Positions 27,373 through 35,832 of a DNA stretch of 64,000 nt are shown piece by piece. Position numbers and translations under genes: made by a program. Source of the DNA: Proteiniphilum sp. UBA1403 (lineage in GTDB: Bacteria; Bacteroidota; Bacteroidia; Bacteroidales; Dysgonomonadaceae); the NCBI GenBank assembly GCA_002305715.1, contig DBQD01000042.1, forward strand, positions 1 through 64,000, given 5' to 3'. How positions within the stretch are numbered: position 1 is the first letter of the stretch; each line of letters begins with the position of its first letter. Under the pieces are notes generated by a model. It saw only the letters and a list, made by a program, of their open reading frames with translations. It searched no databases and had not been told where the DNA came from.

Positions 27373-27384
27373 TTGTGAGAAATC

Positions 27385-27415
27385 TGCATTTTTGGATAAA
27401 AATGCAAACTTTTTT
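27385..27415 (+). terminator. Terminator-like hairpin in the carboxynorspermidine synthase leader
   Basis: TGCATTTTT/AAAAATGCA forms a 9-bp stem with loop GGAT, followed by AAC and a run of six Ts. It lies between the -7 box and the coding sequence, so it could act as an attenuator or end a very short RNA. The AT-rich stem makes it moderate in strength. Confidence 0.5.
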
Positions 27416-27416
27416 G

Positions 27417-27430
27417 TTGTATTAATACAA
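27417..27430. promoter_or_regulatory. 14-bp perfect palindrome, candidate operator
   Basis: TTGTATTAATACAA is a perfect palindrome just downstream of the hairpin and 72 bp before the ATG at 27503. It has the form of a binding site for a homodimeric regulator. Its AT richness raises the chance of coincidence. Confidence 0.35.
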
Positions 27431-27502
27431 ATCGTCACATCTAAATGGCATGATGAGTGACTAAACGTATAAATGGATTATTTGTTTAAATTATAATTAA
27501 AT

Positions 27503-28705
27503 ATGGGAAAAGTACTGATCATTGGTGCCGGAGGTGTAGGCACTGTTGTCGCACATAAGGTTGCGCAAAATAGCCAGATTTTTGGCGACATCATGTTGGC
27601 AAGTCGCACCAAAAGCAAATGCGATGCTATTGCCCAAGAGGTAAAACGTCGGACCGGTGTAGAGATCAAAACGGCGCAAGTTGACGCAGACAACGTACCC
27701 GAGCTGGTATCGCTCTTCAATGAGTTCAAACCGGAACTGGTCATCAACGTAGCACTGCCCTACCAGGATCTTACCATTATGGATGCCTGCCTCGAAGCTG
27801 GCGTGAACTATCTCGACACAGCTAACTACGAGCCAAAAGATGAGGCCAAATTTGAGTATAAATGGCAATGGGCCTATCGGGAAAAGTTCGAAAAAGCAGG
27901 CCTTACAGCCATTTTGGGCTGCGGTTTCGACCCGGGTGTGACAAGTGTTTTCACAGCTCATGCTGCCAAACATCATTTTGACGAAATTCACTATTTGGAT
28001 ATTGTGGATTGTAATGCCGGTGATCATGGCAAGGCTTTTGCTACTAATTTCAATCCCGAAATCAACATCCGCGAGGTAACTCAAAAAGGAAAATACTGGG
28101 AAAATGGACAATGGGTAGAAACAGAACCCCATGAAATCCACAAGCCCCTCACCTATCCAGAAATTGGACCAAAAGAATCGTATGTAATCTATCATGAAGA
28201 GTTGGAATCGCTTGTGAAGAACTTCCCAACCCTAAAACGTGCTCGCTTCTGGATGACCTTTGGTCAGGAATACCTGACTCACTTGCGAGTAATTCAAAAC
28301 ATAGGTATGGCACGCATCGATGAGGTCGAATATAACGGACAGAAGATTGTACCCATACAGTTCCTGAAAGCGGTATTACCTGATCCGGGTGAACTGGGAG
28401 AAAACTATACCGGTCAGACCTCCATTGGTTGCCGTATTCGTGGCATCAAAGATGGAAAAGAACGCACCTATTATATCTACAACAATTGTAGCCACGAGGA
28501 GGCATACAAGGAAACCGGTGCTCAGGGAGTAAGTTACACAACAGGTGTTCCGGCTACCATTGGTGGCATCATGTTTATGCAGGGACTATGGAGGAAACCG
28601 GGTGTTTACAATGTTGAGGAATTCAATCCAGATCCATTCATGGAGCAACTCAATATACAAGGTTTACCTTGGCACGAAATATTTGATATTAATTTAGAGG
28701 TCTAA
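27503..28705 (+). CDS. Carboxynorspermidine/carboxyspermidine synthase (saccharopine dehydrogenase family)
   Basis: 400 residues. The N-terminal Rossmann fold has GAGGVG at residues 8-13, followed by VINVALPYQDLTIMDACLEA and LGCGFDPGVTSVFTAH, typical of carboxynorspermidine dehydrogenase. These enzymes condense L-aspartate semialdehyde with diaminopropane or putrescine in the alternative polyamine pathway common in Bacteroidetes. The decarboxylase NspC that would complete the pathway is not in this window. pyrB follows after 15 bp, and the aspartate-derived theme continues with pyrB and metA downstream. Confidence 0.87.
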   Translation: MGKVLIIGAGGVGTVVAHKVAQNSQIFGDIMLASRTKSKCDAIAQEVKRRTGVEIKTAQVDADNVPELVSLFNEFKPELVINVALPYQDLTIMDACLEAGVNYLDTANYEPKDEAKFEYKWQWAYREKFEKAGLTAILGCGFDPGVTSVFTAHAAKHHFDEIHYLDIVDCNAGDHGKAFATNFNPEINIREVTQKGKYWENGQWVETEPHEIHKPLTYPEIGPKESYVIYHEELESLVKNFPTLKRARFWMTFGQEYLTHLRVIQNIGMARIDEVEYNGQKIVPIQFLKAVLPDPGELGENYTGQTSIGCRIRGIKDGKERTYYIYNNCSHEEAYKETGAQGVSYTTGVPATIGGIMFMQGLWRKPGVYNVEEFNPDPFMEQLNIQGLPWHEIFDINLEV

Positions 28706-28720
28706 ATAAATATACTTTCC

Positions 28721-29638
28721 ATGCATCCCAAAAGCTTGGTTAATATTGATGATTACAGCCGGGAGGATATTTTTCGTATCCTCCAAAGTGCTGCCCGCTT
28801 TAAACAGCAACCCGATCGGGCTCTTCTGCAGGGCAAAGTATGTGCTACGCTCTTTTTTGAGCCATCAACACGTACCCGGCTGAGTTTCGAGACAGCAGTC
28901 AACAGGCTCCGGGGACGCATTATCGGCTTCTCCGATGCAGCCACCAGCAGCTCCACCAAGGGTGAGTCGTTGAAGGATACCATCATGATGGTCAGTAATT
29001 ATGCCGACCTCATCATCATGCGTCATCACCTTGAAGGCTCTGCTCGTTATGCCTCAGAGATATCTCCTGTACCGGTTGTAAATGCTGGTGACGGATCGAA
29101 TCAGCATCCAACGCAGACGTTGCTCGACCTTTTTACGATATACGAAACGCAAGGTACGTTGGAAAACCTTACTGTCACCATTGTTGGAGACTTAAAGTAT
29201 GGTCGTGCTGTTCATTCTCTCATCCAGGGACTTTCGCACTTCTCACCTACTTTTAATTTTGTAGCACCCGAGGAATTACACATTCCCGATAAATACAGAA
29301 CGTTTTGCGACGAGAAGAAGATACCTTACAATGAATATACGGACTTCACCTCTGAATCGATACGCAATGCTGACATCCTTTACATGACCCGTGTACAGAA
29401 AGAGCGTTTCACGGATCTAATGGAGTATGAGAAGGTTAAAAACGTGTATGTACTACATAACGATATGCTGGCCGATTCAAAAGAAAACTTGCGTGTTTTG
29501 CATCCGCTACCTCGTGTAAAGGAGATATGCCAGGATGTGGATGATAATCCCAAAGCCTACTATTTTCAGCAGGCTCGAAATGGAGTGTATACCCGTCAAG
29601 CGGTTATTTGTGAGTTGATGGGAATTGAGGTTGAGTAA
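28721..29638 (+). CDS. pyrB: Aspartate carbamoyltransferase catalytic subunit PyrB
   Basis: 305 residues, the catalytic chain length. The carbamoyl-phosphate motif STRTR is at 49-53, and HPTQTLLDL and the C-terminal HPLPRVKEI motif are present. It makes carbamoyl-aspartate in pyrimidine synthesis. The regulatory chain is encoded 35 bp downstream, predicting an E. coli-type allosteric holoenzyme. Confidence 0.97.
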   Translation: MHPKSLVNIDDYSREDIFRILQSAARFKQQPDRALLQGKVCATLFFEPSTRTRLSFETAVNRLRGRIIGFSDAATSSSTKGESLKDTIMMVSNYADLIIMRHHLEGSARYASEISPVPVVNAGDGSNQHPTQTLLDLFTIYETQGTLENLTVTIVGDLKYGRAVHSLIQGLSHFSPTFNFVAPEELHIPDKYRTFCDEKKIPYNEYTDFTSESIRNADILYMTRVQKERFTDLMEYEKVKNVYVLHNDMLADSKENLRVLHPLPRVKEICQDVDDNPKAYYFQQARNGVYTRQAVICELMGIEVE

Positions 29639-29673
29639 CCGGTGGTTCGTCACTTTAAAATTTGATCCAACAT

Positions 29674-30126
29674 ATGAGAAAAGAATTACAGGTAGCCGCG
29701 CTTGAAAATGGCACGGCCATTGATCATATTCCAAGTGAGGCTGTTTTCAAAGTGGTATCGTTGCTACAGCTCCAAAAGCTTAACAACCGCATCACCATTG
29801 GTAATAATTTGAAAAGCAATAAGATGGGAACAAAGGGGATCATTAAGGTTTCCGATAAGTTTTTCAGGGAAGATGAAATAAATCGCATCGCTTTGGTCGC
29901 TCCTAATGTTATTTTGAACATCATCCGTAACTTCGAGGTTGTGGAAAAGAAAAAAGTGTTGCTTCCTGATGAAATCTTCGAAATTGTAAAATGCAACAAC
30001 CCCAAGTGCATCACCAATAACGAACCAATGAAGACCCGCTTTCATGTGGTTGACAAGGAGAAAGTGGAACTTAAATGTCACTACTGCGAATTGAAAATTA
30101 AAAAGGAAGATATAGAACTGATCTAA
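29674..30126 (+). CDS. pyrI: Aspartate carbamoyltransferase regulatory subunit PyrI
   Basis: 150 residues from the ATG at 29674; a TTG four codons upstream is less likely. The N-terminal nucleotide-binding part contains NGTAIDHIPSEAVFKVVSLL. The zinc domain has four cysteines at 107, 112, 135 and 138 (KCNNPKC and CHYC), the ligands that clamp PyrI to PyrB. It follows pyrB and precedes the flavin reductase by 6 bp. Confidence 0.97.
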   Translation: MRKELQVAALENGTAIDHIPSEAVFKVVSLLQLQKLNNRITIGNNLKSNKMGTKGIIKVSDKFFREDEINRIALVAPNVILNIIRNFEVVEKKKVLLPDEIFEIVKCNNPKCITNNEPMKTRFHVVDKEKVELKCHYCELKIKKEDIELI

Positions 30127-30132
30127 GTTGGT

Positions 30133-30720
30133 ATGAAACAAGACTGGAAGCCGGGAACAATGATTTATCCACTGCCGGCGGTGATGATTAGCTGCGGGAG
30201 TAGCGAAAATGAATATAATATTTTCACAGTCAGCTGGGTAGGAACAATCAACAGTAATCCTCCCATGTGTTACATCTCCGTCAGGCCCGAGCGGCATTCC
30301 TATGAGATCATTAAAAGGAACCGAGAGTTTGTGATTAACCTCACCACAGAGGATTTGGCTCGTGCCACCGATTGGTGTGGCGTACGCTCTGGCAAGGATT
30401 ACAATAAATTCGAGGAGATGAAGCTGACAGCTGGTGAAGCAAGCATTGTGAAGGCTCCCATCATTAATGAATCACCCCTCTGTATTGAATGCGTAGTAAA
30501 AGATATCATTCCTCTCGGATCACATGATATGTTCATTTCCGATGTTGTAAATGTGAAAGCCGATAATCGGTACTTTGATCCCGAAACAGGCAGATTCAAC
30601 TTACAGCTGTCAAAACTACTCGCATATGCCCACGGGCACTATTATGGCCTGGGAAGGGAAATTGGAAAATTTGGTTGGAGTGTTAAGAAAAAACCAAAGA
30701 AGAAAAAACAACAAGGATAA
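30133..30720 (+). CDS. Flavin reductase family protein (FMN-binding split barrel)
   Basis: 195 residues. The family core is seen in TMIYPLPAVMISCG, FTVSWVGTINSNPPMCYISV and REFVINLTT, the FMN-binding split-barrel of flavin reductase-like proteins. It ends in a strongly basic tail (VKKKPKKKKQQG). The partner and physiological reductant are unknown. It lies 6 bp after pyrI and 9 bp before metA, so it belongs to the same transcript. Confidence 0.88.
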   Translation: MKQDWKPGTMIYPLPAVMISCGSSENEYNIFTVSWVGTINSNPPMCYISVRPERHSYEIIKRNREFVINLTTEDLARATDWCGVRSGKDYNKFEEMKLTAGEASIVKAPIINESPLCIECVVKDIIPLGSHDMFISDVVNVKADNRYFDPETGRFNLQLSKLLAYAHGHYYGLGREIGKFGWSVKKKPKKKKQQG

Positions 30721-30729
30721 CAAGATATT

Positions 30730-31665
30730 ATGCCCGTAAATTTACCTGACAAATTACCCGCAATAGAGATATTAAAGAAGGAGCACATATTCGTGATGGA
30801 CGATTTACGTGCATCCACTCAAGACATACGACCTCTTAAGATACTAATTCTCAACCTTATGCCCCTCAAGGTGACTACAGAGACTGACCTTATTCGGTTA
30901 CTCTCCAACTCACCGCTACAGGTTGAGATTGAGTTCTTGGGACTTACCTCTCACACCCCCCGGAACACACCCATTGAACACTTGATGTCATTCTATAATG
31001 GGTTTGATAAGATTAAGTACTCTTATTACGATGGAATGATTATTACCGGCGCTCCTGTTGAAATGATTCCATTTGAAGAAGTAACATATTGGGATGAGCT
31101 GACTCATATCTTCGACTGGGCACGTACGCATGTAACTTCAACTTTTTATATCTGTTGGGGAGCACAAGCAGCGCTGTACCATTTCTATGGTATCCAAAAA
31201 CATCCATTGGAGAAGAAATTGTTTGGAGTGTTCAGTCACACAATAAACGATCCCTCTTTTCCGCTCTTTCGGGGCTTCGATGATACATTCTATGCACCAC
31301 ACAGCAGACACACAACTATATTTGCCAGTGAAATTAATAAGTGTCCCGAACTCACCATCCACTCCGAATCGGTAGAAGCCGGTGTTTATATTGTCTCTTC
31401 CCGTGGTGGAAGAGAGTTTTATGTGACCGGTCATTCCGAATATGCACCCATGACGCTGCACAACGAATATACACGGGATAAAGAAAAGGGCATGGATTCT
31501 GTGGACTTACCCTTAAACTACTACAGGAACAACGATCCCTCATTGCCACCATTGGTACAGTGGCGATCGCATGCGAACCTACTATACATAAACTGGTTAA
31601 ATTATTTTGTATATCAGGCCACACCGTTCAACATAAACGAAGTTGCACAACTGGGAGAACTCTAA
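30730..31665 (+). CDS. metA: Homoserine O-acetyltransferase, MetA type
   Basis: 311 residues of the MetA family, which activates homoserine for methionine synthesis. The nucleophile Cys142 is in YICWGAQAA, with the His-Glu pair in VTGHSEYAP near the C-terminus. Residue 111 is Glu (TGAPVE). In MetA enzymes Glu at this position favours acetyl-CoA, and Gly favours succinyl-CoA as in E. coli. I therefore call it an acetyltransferase despite common annotation as succinyltransferase. It is the last gene of the pyrB-pyrI-flavin reductase run and converges with the lactonase. Confidence 0.93.
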   Translation: MPVNLPDKLPAIEILKKEHIFVMDDLRASTQDIRPLKILILNLMPLKVTTETDLIRLLSNSPLQVEIEFLGLTSHTPRNTPIEHLMSFYNGFDKIKYSYYDGMIITGAPVEMIPFEEVTYWDELTHIFDWARTHVTSTFYICWGAQAALYHFYGIQKHPLEKKLFGVFSHTINDPSFPLFRGFDDTFYAPHSRHTTIFASEINKCPELTIHSESVEAGVYIVSSRGGREFYVTGHSEYAPMTLHNEYTRDKEKGMDSVDLPLNYYRNNDPSLPPLVQWRSHANLLYINWLNYFVYQATPFNINEVAQLGEL

Positions 31666-31672
31666 TTCCTTT

Positions 31673-32869
31673 TTACTCCATGCTGGCAAACTTCAAACAA
31701 ACCGGCTTGCTGAGAGATATTGAATGATCTGTATCTTTAAGCAGACCGGTTTCTTTGTCTAAAGCAAAAACTTGTATCAGGTTGTCATCCCTACCAGCGA
31801 CCAACACATAATTACCATCGGGTGTAATAACAAAATTTCTTGGATGCTTCACGGTAAGCTGATAACCTAATTTTGTGAGAGTACCATCGTTAGGGTCAAT
31901 AGAGAAGATAGCCAGACCATCACCTTTTAATCGATTCGATGCATAAAGGAATCGGCCATCCGGAGAAACATGAATATCTGCGCTACCTTGTGCACCCAGC
32001 GTGTCGGCAGCAACAACCTGCTTCTGTTTCAAATCGCCCCCATTATAGTCGAATAAAATGACCTGACCGGATAATTCTCCCAGCACATAGAGATATTTCC
32101 CTCCATTGGGATGAAAATCAAAATGACGCGGTCCAGTACCGGGAGGCATTATGAATTCCCGTTTACTGCTTTGCTGAATCACAGGTTGTCCGTCAAAGGG
32201 AGTATTCTGCACAGTAAACCTATACATTTTATCGGTCCCCAGATCAGTAGCAAATAAATACAAGCCATCGGGTGAATAACGCACACTGTGAACATGCGAT
32301 CCCTGTTGACGTACGCTATCTGGTCCATTTCCATTGAACTGCATCACCCAAGTAGCAGAACCCAAGAGCCCCTCTGAGTCTACTTGGAAAGAGGTAATGC
32401 TGCCACCACCATAATTAGCCGTATGCAAATCTTTCCCATTGCTGTGAATAGTAATGTAGCAGGGGCTCTCAGCGAGGGTGAGCCTTGTATCAATAATCGA
32501 AAGTTGACCATGCTTCTTGTTGAAGGATAAAGCGTATACTGCACTACTCTCCTTTTCGTTTTCCCCAACAGCATAAACAAACTTCTCATCGGGGCTCAAC
32601 GTGAGATATGATGGATTGGTTAGCTCAACCATGCTCACAGAATCGGATTTTCCGGATAGGGAATTGAATCGGTATACATAAATTCCTTTGCTTCCCTCTT
32701 CAGAGGTATAGGTACCGACAAGCAGAAACAGATCACCCTCGGCCGCCTTTGCTAAAAAAGAGGTTGTCTCTTCAACTGAGACAGTTTTATTTAACTGTTG
32801 CGACTTTTTACCAGTGCATGATGACACTAAAACCGTAGTTAACACTGTTATAATAATTTTATAATACAT
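31673..32869 (-). CDS. Lactonase family (7-bladed beta-propeller) lipoprotein
   Basis: 398 residues. The lipoprotein signal ends at VSSC (Cys18). The mature protein has repeated propeller blades with the family phrases LTLSPDEKFVYAVGE, VRYSPDGLYLFATD, GPRHFDFHPNGGKYLYVL and HVSPDGRFLYASNR. This family includes 6-phosphogluconolactonase-like enzymes, but an envelope-anchored member probably acts on other lactones or only binds sugars. Monocistronic, convergent with metA. Confidence 0.87.
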   Translation of the reverse strand: MYYKIIITVLTTVLVSSCTGKKSQQLNKTVSVEETTSFLAKAAEGDLFLLVGTYTSEEGSKGIYVYRFNSLSGKSDSVSMVELTNPSYLTLSPDEKFVYAVGENEKESSAVYALSFNKKHGQLSIIDTRLTLAESPCYITIHSNGKDLHTANYGGGSITSFQVDSEGLLGSATWVMQFNGNGPDSVRQQGSHVHSVRYSPDGLYLFATDLGTDKMYRFTVQNTPFDGQPVIQQSSKREFIMPPGTGPRHFDFHPNGGKYLYVLGELSGQVILFDYNGGDLKQKQVVAADTLGAQGSADIHVSPDGRFLYASNRLKGDGLAIFSIDPNDGTLTKLGYQLTVKHPRNFVITPDGNYVLVAGRDDNLIQVFALDKETGLLKDTDHSISLSKPVCLKFASME

Positions 32870-32994
32870 ATTGCATAAATTGGGTTTAAAGAATCAAAAT
32901 AAGTCATTTTTTTCGGATCCACTTCAACCTTTTGCAAAAAATATTCACTTAGGCTCCATTTTGAGTGAAAATTATAATAGATTGTGAAATTAAA

Positions 32995-33026
32995 GTTGCG
33001 AATATGGTGCAGTCTGCTTACTTTTG
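32995..33026 (+). promoter_or_regulatory. Promoter for the DUF5606 gene
   Basis: GTTG at 32995-32998 (one mismatch to TTTG), 20-nt spacer, TACTTTTG at 33019-33026, about 40 bp before the start at 33066. Confidence 0.55.
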
Positions 33027-33065
33027 CACCTATAATTATCGAACTATACTATAAAAATTAGAAAA

Positions 33066-33491
33066 ATGTTATCCAAAATATTATCGATTACAGGACGTCC
33101 CGGTTTATATAAACTAGTCTCAACCAATAAAAATCTAAATATTGTAGAATCACTTGACAACGGAAAAAGAATTCCTATTTATCCACAGGAAAAAGTAGTT
33201 GCATTGAGCGATGTTTCCATTTATACAAAAGAGGGAGACACACCGTTGCGTGAAGTGTTTATGACAATGAAAGAGAAAGAGAATGGTGCAAAGATTACGT
33301 TGGGAAGCAAATCGAAGAACAGCGAACTGTTGGCCTATTTGGAGGAGGTTTTACCTGACTATAGCAGAGAAAGTGTATATCCCTCAGATGTAAAAAAGAT
33401 GATTGCCTGGTATAACATTCTCATTGAAAATAATATCAGCTTCGAAAAAGAGGAAGTAGAGAAAACAGAAGAGGAAAAAGCGGAAAAATAA
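33066..33491 (+). CDS. DUF5606 domain-containing protein
   Basis: 141 residues, recognised as the Bacteroidetes DUF5606 family from LSKILSITGRPGLYKLVS at the start and the KNSELLAYLEEVLPDYSRE region. It is soluble, with a charged C-terminal tail (KEEVEKTEEEKAEK). Function unknown. It lies upstream of cdsA with about 43 bp between and may share its transcript. Confidence 0.85.
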   Translation: MLSKILSITGRPGLYKLVSTNKNLNIVESLDNGKRIPIYPQEKVVALSDVSIYTKEGDTPLREVFMTMKEKENGAKITLGSKSKNSELLAYLEEVLPDYSRESVYPSDVKKMIAWYNILIENNISFEKEEVEKTEEEKAEK

Positions 33492-33534
33492 GGAGAGGAA
33501 AACGAAAAAGGCACCCATTTAAGAGCAATGTAAA

Positions 33535-34377
33535 TTGAATGCAAGAGATTTATTTACTCGTGCAGGAGCAGGAATTATCTATATTCTGTTGATCCTGTTA
33601 GGTGTACTGGGAGGGCGCACCAGTTTCCTAATTGTCTTTGGCACCATCTTGGCCATCGGTCTCTTTGAATTCTATCGCATGGTTGAGAAGGACACCACTC
33701 ACGCTATTAGCAAGATTTTCAACATATCGATGGGTATTTTGCTCTTTTTATCCGTATTTCTCTTCATTGAGGGTATTTTCCTCTTTGCCCTGCCTGTCGG
33801 CATCCTCGTTTATCTGATGATTCTCTTCACCTCATCGGTATTTCTACGCAGGCAGGATATCCTTCACGGCATCATCTATTCCGTTTTCGGACAAATATAC
33901 GTAACGATGCCCTTAGGGCTATTGATGCTTCTCTCCTACTCCTACCAAAGTAATCTTTCTGGCGAGGGTCACCATTGGGCACCAATATTGGCTTTATTTG
34001 TTTTCATATGGATAAACGACACTGCAGCCTATTTTATTGGTTCACTCATTGGTAAACACAAACTAATTGAACATATATCCCCAAAAAAGTCGGTTGAAGG
34101 GTTCATAGCCGGCATACTCTTTACTCTGCTTGCATCCTTCTTTTTTGCCAAATTCTATCCGGAGTACTCTACTGCATTCTGGATGGGTTACGCAGCTGTA
34201 GTCGCTCTCTTTGGTACGTTGGGTGACCTATTTGAGTCACTCATTAAACGCACATGTGGTGTGAAAGATGCAGGGAACCTAATTCCTGGACATGGGGGTA
34301 TCCTCGACCGCATCGACAGTCTGCTGGTAGCCGTACCTGCTGCTTATCTTTACCTTCTTATATTTCTATCCTTTTGA
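33535..34377 (+). CDS. cdsA: Phosphatidate cytidylyltransferase CdsA
   Basis: 280 residues with about eight membrane segments. It makes CDP-diacylglycerol from phosphatidate and CTP at the inner membrane. The C-terminal CdsA signature is intact: LIKRTCGVKDAGNLIPGHGG followed by ILDRIDS. The only in-frame start near the expected N-terminus is TTG at 33535. plsC, an upstream step of the same pathway, is at 37.2 kb but not linked. Confidence 0.94.
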   Translation: MNARDLFTRAGAGIIYILLILLGVLGGRTSFLIVFGTILAIGLFEFYRMVEKDTTHAISKIFNISMGILLFLSVFLFIEGIFLFALPVGILVYLMILFTSSVFLRRQDILHGIIYSVFGQIYVTMPLGLLMLLSYSYQSNLSGEGHHWAPILALFVFIWINDTAAYFIGSLIGKHKLIEHISPKKSVEGFIAGILFTLLASFFFAKFYPEYSTAFWMGYAAVVALFGTLGDLFESLIKRTCGVKDAGNLIPGHGGILDRIDSLLVAVPAAYLYLLIFLSF

Positions 34378-34448
34378 TAAATTCTTGTTTGTTCAAAACA
34401 AAAGCGGTGGAGTAACGTTATTTTATTTTACCATCAAACACTTTTACT

Positions 34449-34667
34449 ATGAACAAAAAGCTAATTGGAACGAATGCAGGAATAATATGGAACCTACTGA
34501 ATAATAGACAAAAATGGAATGTTACTCAGTTAAAGGAGTCCTCTGGACTTTTAGAAAAAGAGATCTATACAGCTATTGGTTGGCTTGCCAGAGAGAATAA
34601 AATTGAAATAGACAAAAATGAAGAGGGGCAGGAGGTCTATTACCTCCTGATTGAATATTATTTCTAA
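34449..34667 (+). CDS. Small winged helix-turn-helix protein
   Basis: 72 residues, a complete winged-helix unit of the DUF2582-like type: IGTNAGIIWNLLNNRQKWNV, the recognition-helix part LLEKEIYTAIGWLAREN, and wing strands KIEIDKNEEGQEVYYLL. Such proteins are abundant in Bacteroidetes; DNA binding is inferred from the fold. It stands alone 71 bp after cdsA and ends 22 bp before galE, which converges. Confidence 0.82.
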   Translation: MNKKLIGTNAGIIWNLLNNRQKWNVTQLKESSGLLEKEIYTAIGWLARENKIEIDKNEEGQEVYYLLIEYYF

Positions 34668-34689
34668 CTTATTGATCCATTCAACAAAC

Positions 34690-35721
34690 TTACATTACCC
34701 CTTTCTCACGAAGACGGAGCTGCCACCTCCAAGCTGAAGCCATGGTATCTTCAATAGTCTCCACAGCTTTCCAGCCCAGAACATTGTTTGCCTTATCGGG
34801 TTGAGCCCAAATCTTTTCTATATCCCCCTCTCTACGGCCCACAATTTTGTAATTCAACGCTGTACCTGAGACCTTTTCAAAAACGTGAATCAGTTCAAGT
34901 ACTGAAAGACCTTTTCCGGTACCCAGATTGAAAATTTCCACTTTCTCTTCCGATTTATCTTCAAGCATTCTTTCTATAGCAATAACGTGTGCTTTGGCAA
35001 GATCCACCACATTAATAAAGTCACGAATACATGATCCGTCGGGGGTATGGTAATCGTCACCAAAAACGCTTAATTGGTATCTAACACCAATACCAGTCTG
35101 TGTAATATAGGGCACCAAATTTTGGGGAACACCCAATGGTAGCTCCCCAATTTCAGCCGAGGGATGAGCACCAATAGGATTAAAATAGCGTAAGATAATT
35201 GACTTGATTGGTGCTCCCGAATGAACAAAATCTTGAATTATCTCTTCATTGATCTGCTTTGTATTACCATATGGAGAGGCGGCAGGTTTGATGGGAGCAT
35301 TTTCATCAATGGGATTGTAGTCCGGTTCTCCATACACTGTGCAGGAGGAAGAAAATACAATACCCTTCACTTGGTTAGCGGGCATCAACTCAAGTAGATT
35401 GATGAGCGAAACAAGGTTGTTGCGATAGTAGAGTAACGGTTGTTGAACCGACTCTCCAACAGCCTTACTAGCTGCAAAGTGTATAATTCCATCGAAATGG
35501 TACTTTGCAAAAAGCGATTTCATAGCCTCAAAATCAGTACAATCTAACTTGTCAAAAACAGGTCGCTTTCCGGTAATGCGTTCAATACCATCGAGTACAT
35601 CGATATTTGAATTAGAAAGATTATCAACTATAACAACATCATACCCTGCTTGTTGTAGTTCTACAACCGTGTGCGAACCAATATATCCAGTTCCCCCGGT
35701 TACCAAGATTTTCTTTGCCAT
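34690..35721 (-). CDS. galE: UDP-glucose 4-epimerase GalE
   Basis: 343 residues, short-chain dehydrogenase fold. NAD-binding GGTGYIG at residues 9-15, SSSCTVYG at 124-131 and the catalytic Tyr151/Lys155 pair in SPYGNTKQ. It interconverts UDP-glucose and UDP-galactose, and possibly the N-acetyl forms. No other nucleotide-sugar gene is adjacent. The C-terminal REGDIEKIWAQPDKAN motif is intact. Confidence 0.95.
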   Translation of the reverse strand: MAKKILVTGGTGYIGSHTVVELQQAGYDVVIVDNLSNSNIDVLDGIERITGKRPVFDKLDCTDFEAMKSLFAKYHFDGIIHFAASKAVGESVQQPLLYYRNNLVSLINLLELMPANQVKGIVFSSSCTVYGEPDYNPIDENAPIKPAASPYGNTKQINEEIIQDFVHSGAPIKSIILRYFNPIGAHPSAEIGELPLGVPQNLVPYITQTGIGVRYQLSVFGDDYHTPDGSCIRDFINVVDLAKAHVIAIERMLEDKSEEKVEIFNLGTGKGLSVLELIHVFEKVSGTALNYKIVGRREGDIEKIWAQPDKANNVLGWKAVETIEDTMASAWRWQLRLREKGVM

Positions 35722-35749
35722 AATATTATTTTGTTTGCCTGTTTTTGCA

Positions 35750-35757
35750 CAAAAATA
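35750..35757 (-). promoter_or_regulatory. -7 box for galE
   Basis: Minus-strand TATTTTTG fits the -7 consensus and lies 29 bp upstream of the galE start. No clear -33 box. Confidence 0.45.
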
Positions 35758-35832
35758 CGAAAATTTTCTCTATGTTTGTCATTACCCTATTATCGTAGTT
35801 AGCAAAAAGCAGTTCAATAAATCAGCCGTTAA

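Noticed and set aside
34629..34649. CAGGAGGT/ACCTCCTG hairpin with an AGGAGG core
   Set aside because: It lies inside the wHTH coding sequence near its end, has no T-run, and Bacteroidetes rarely use such SD elements; it is probably coincidental.
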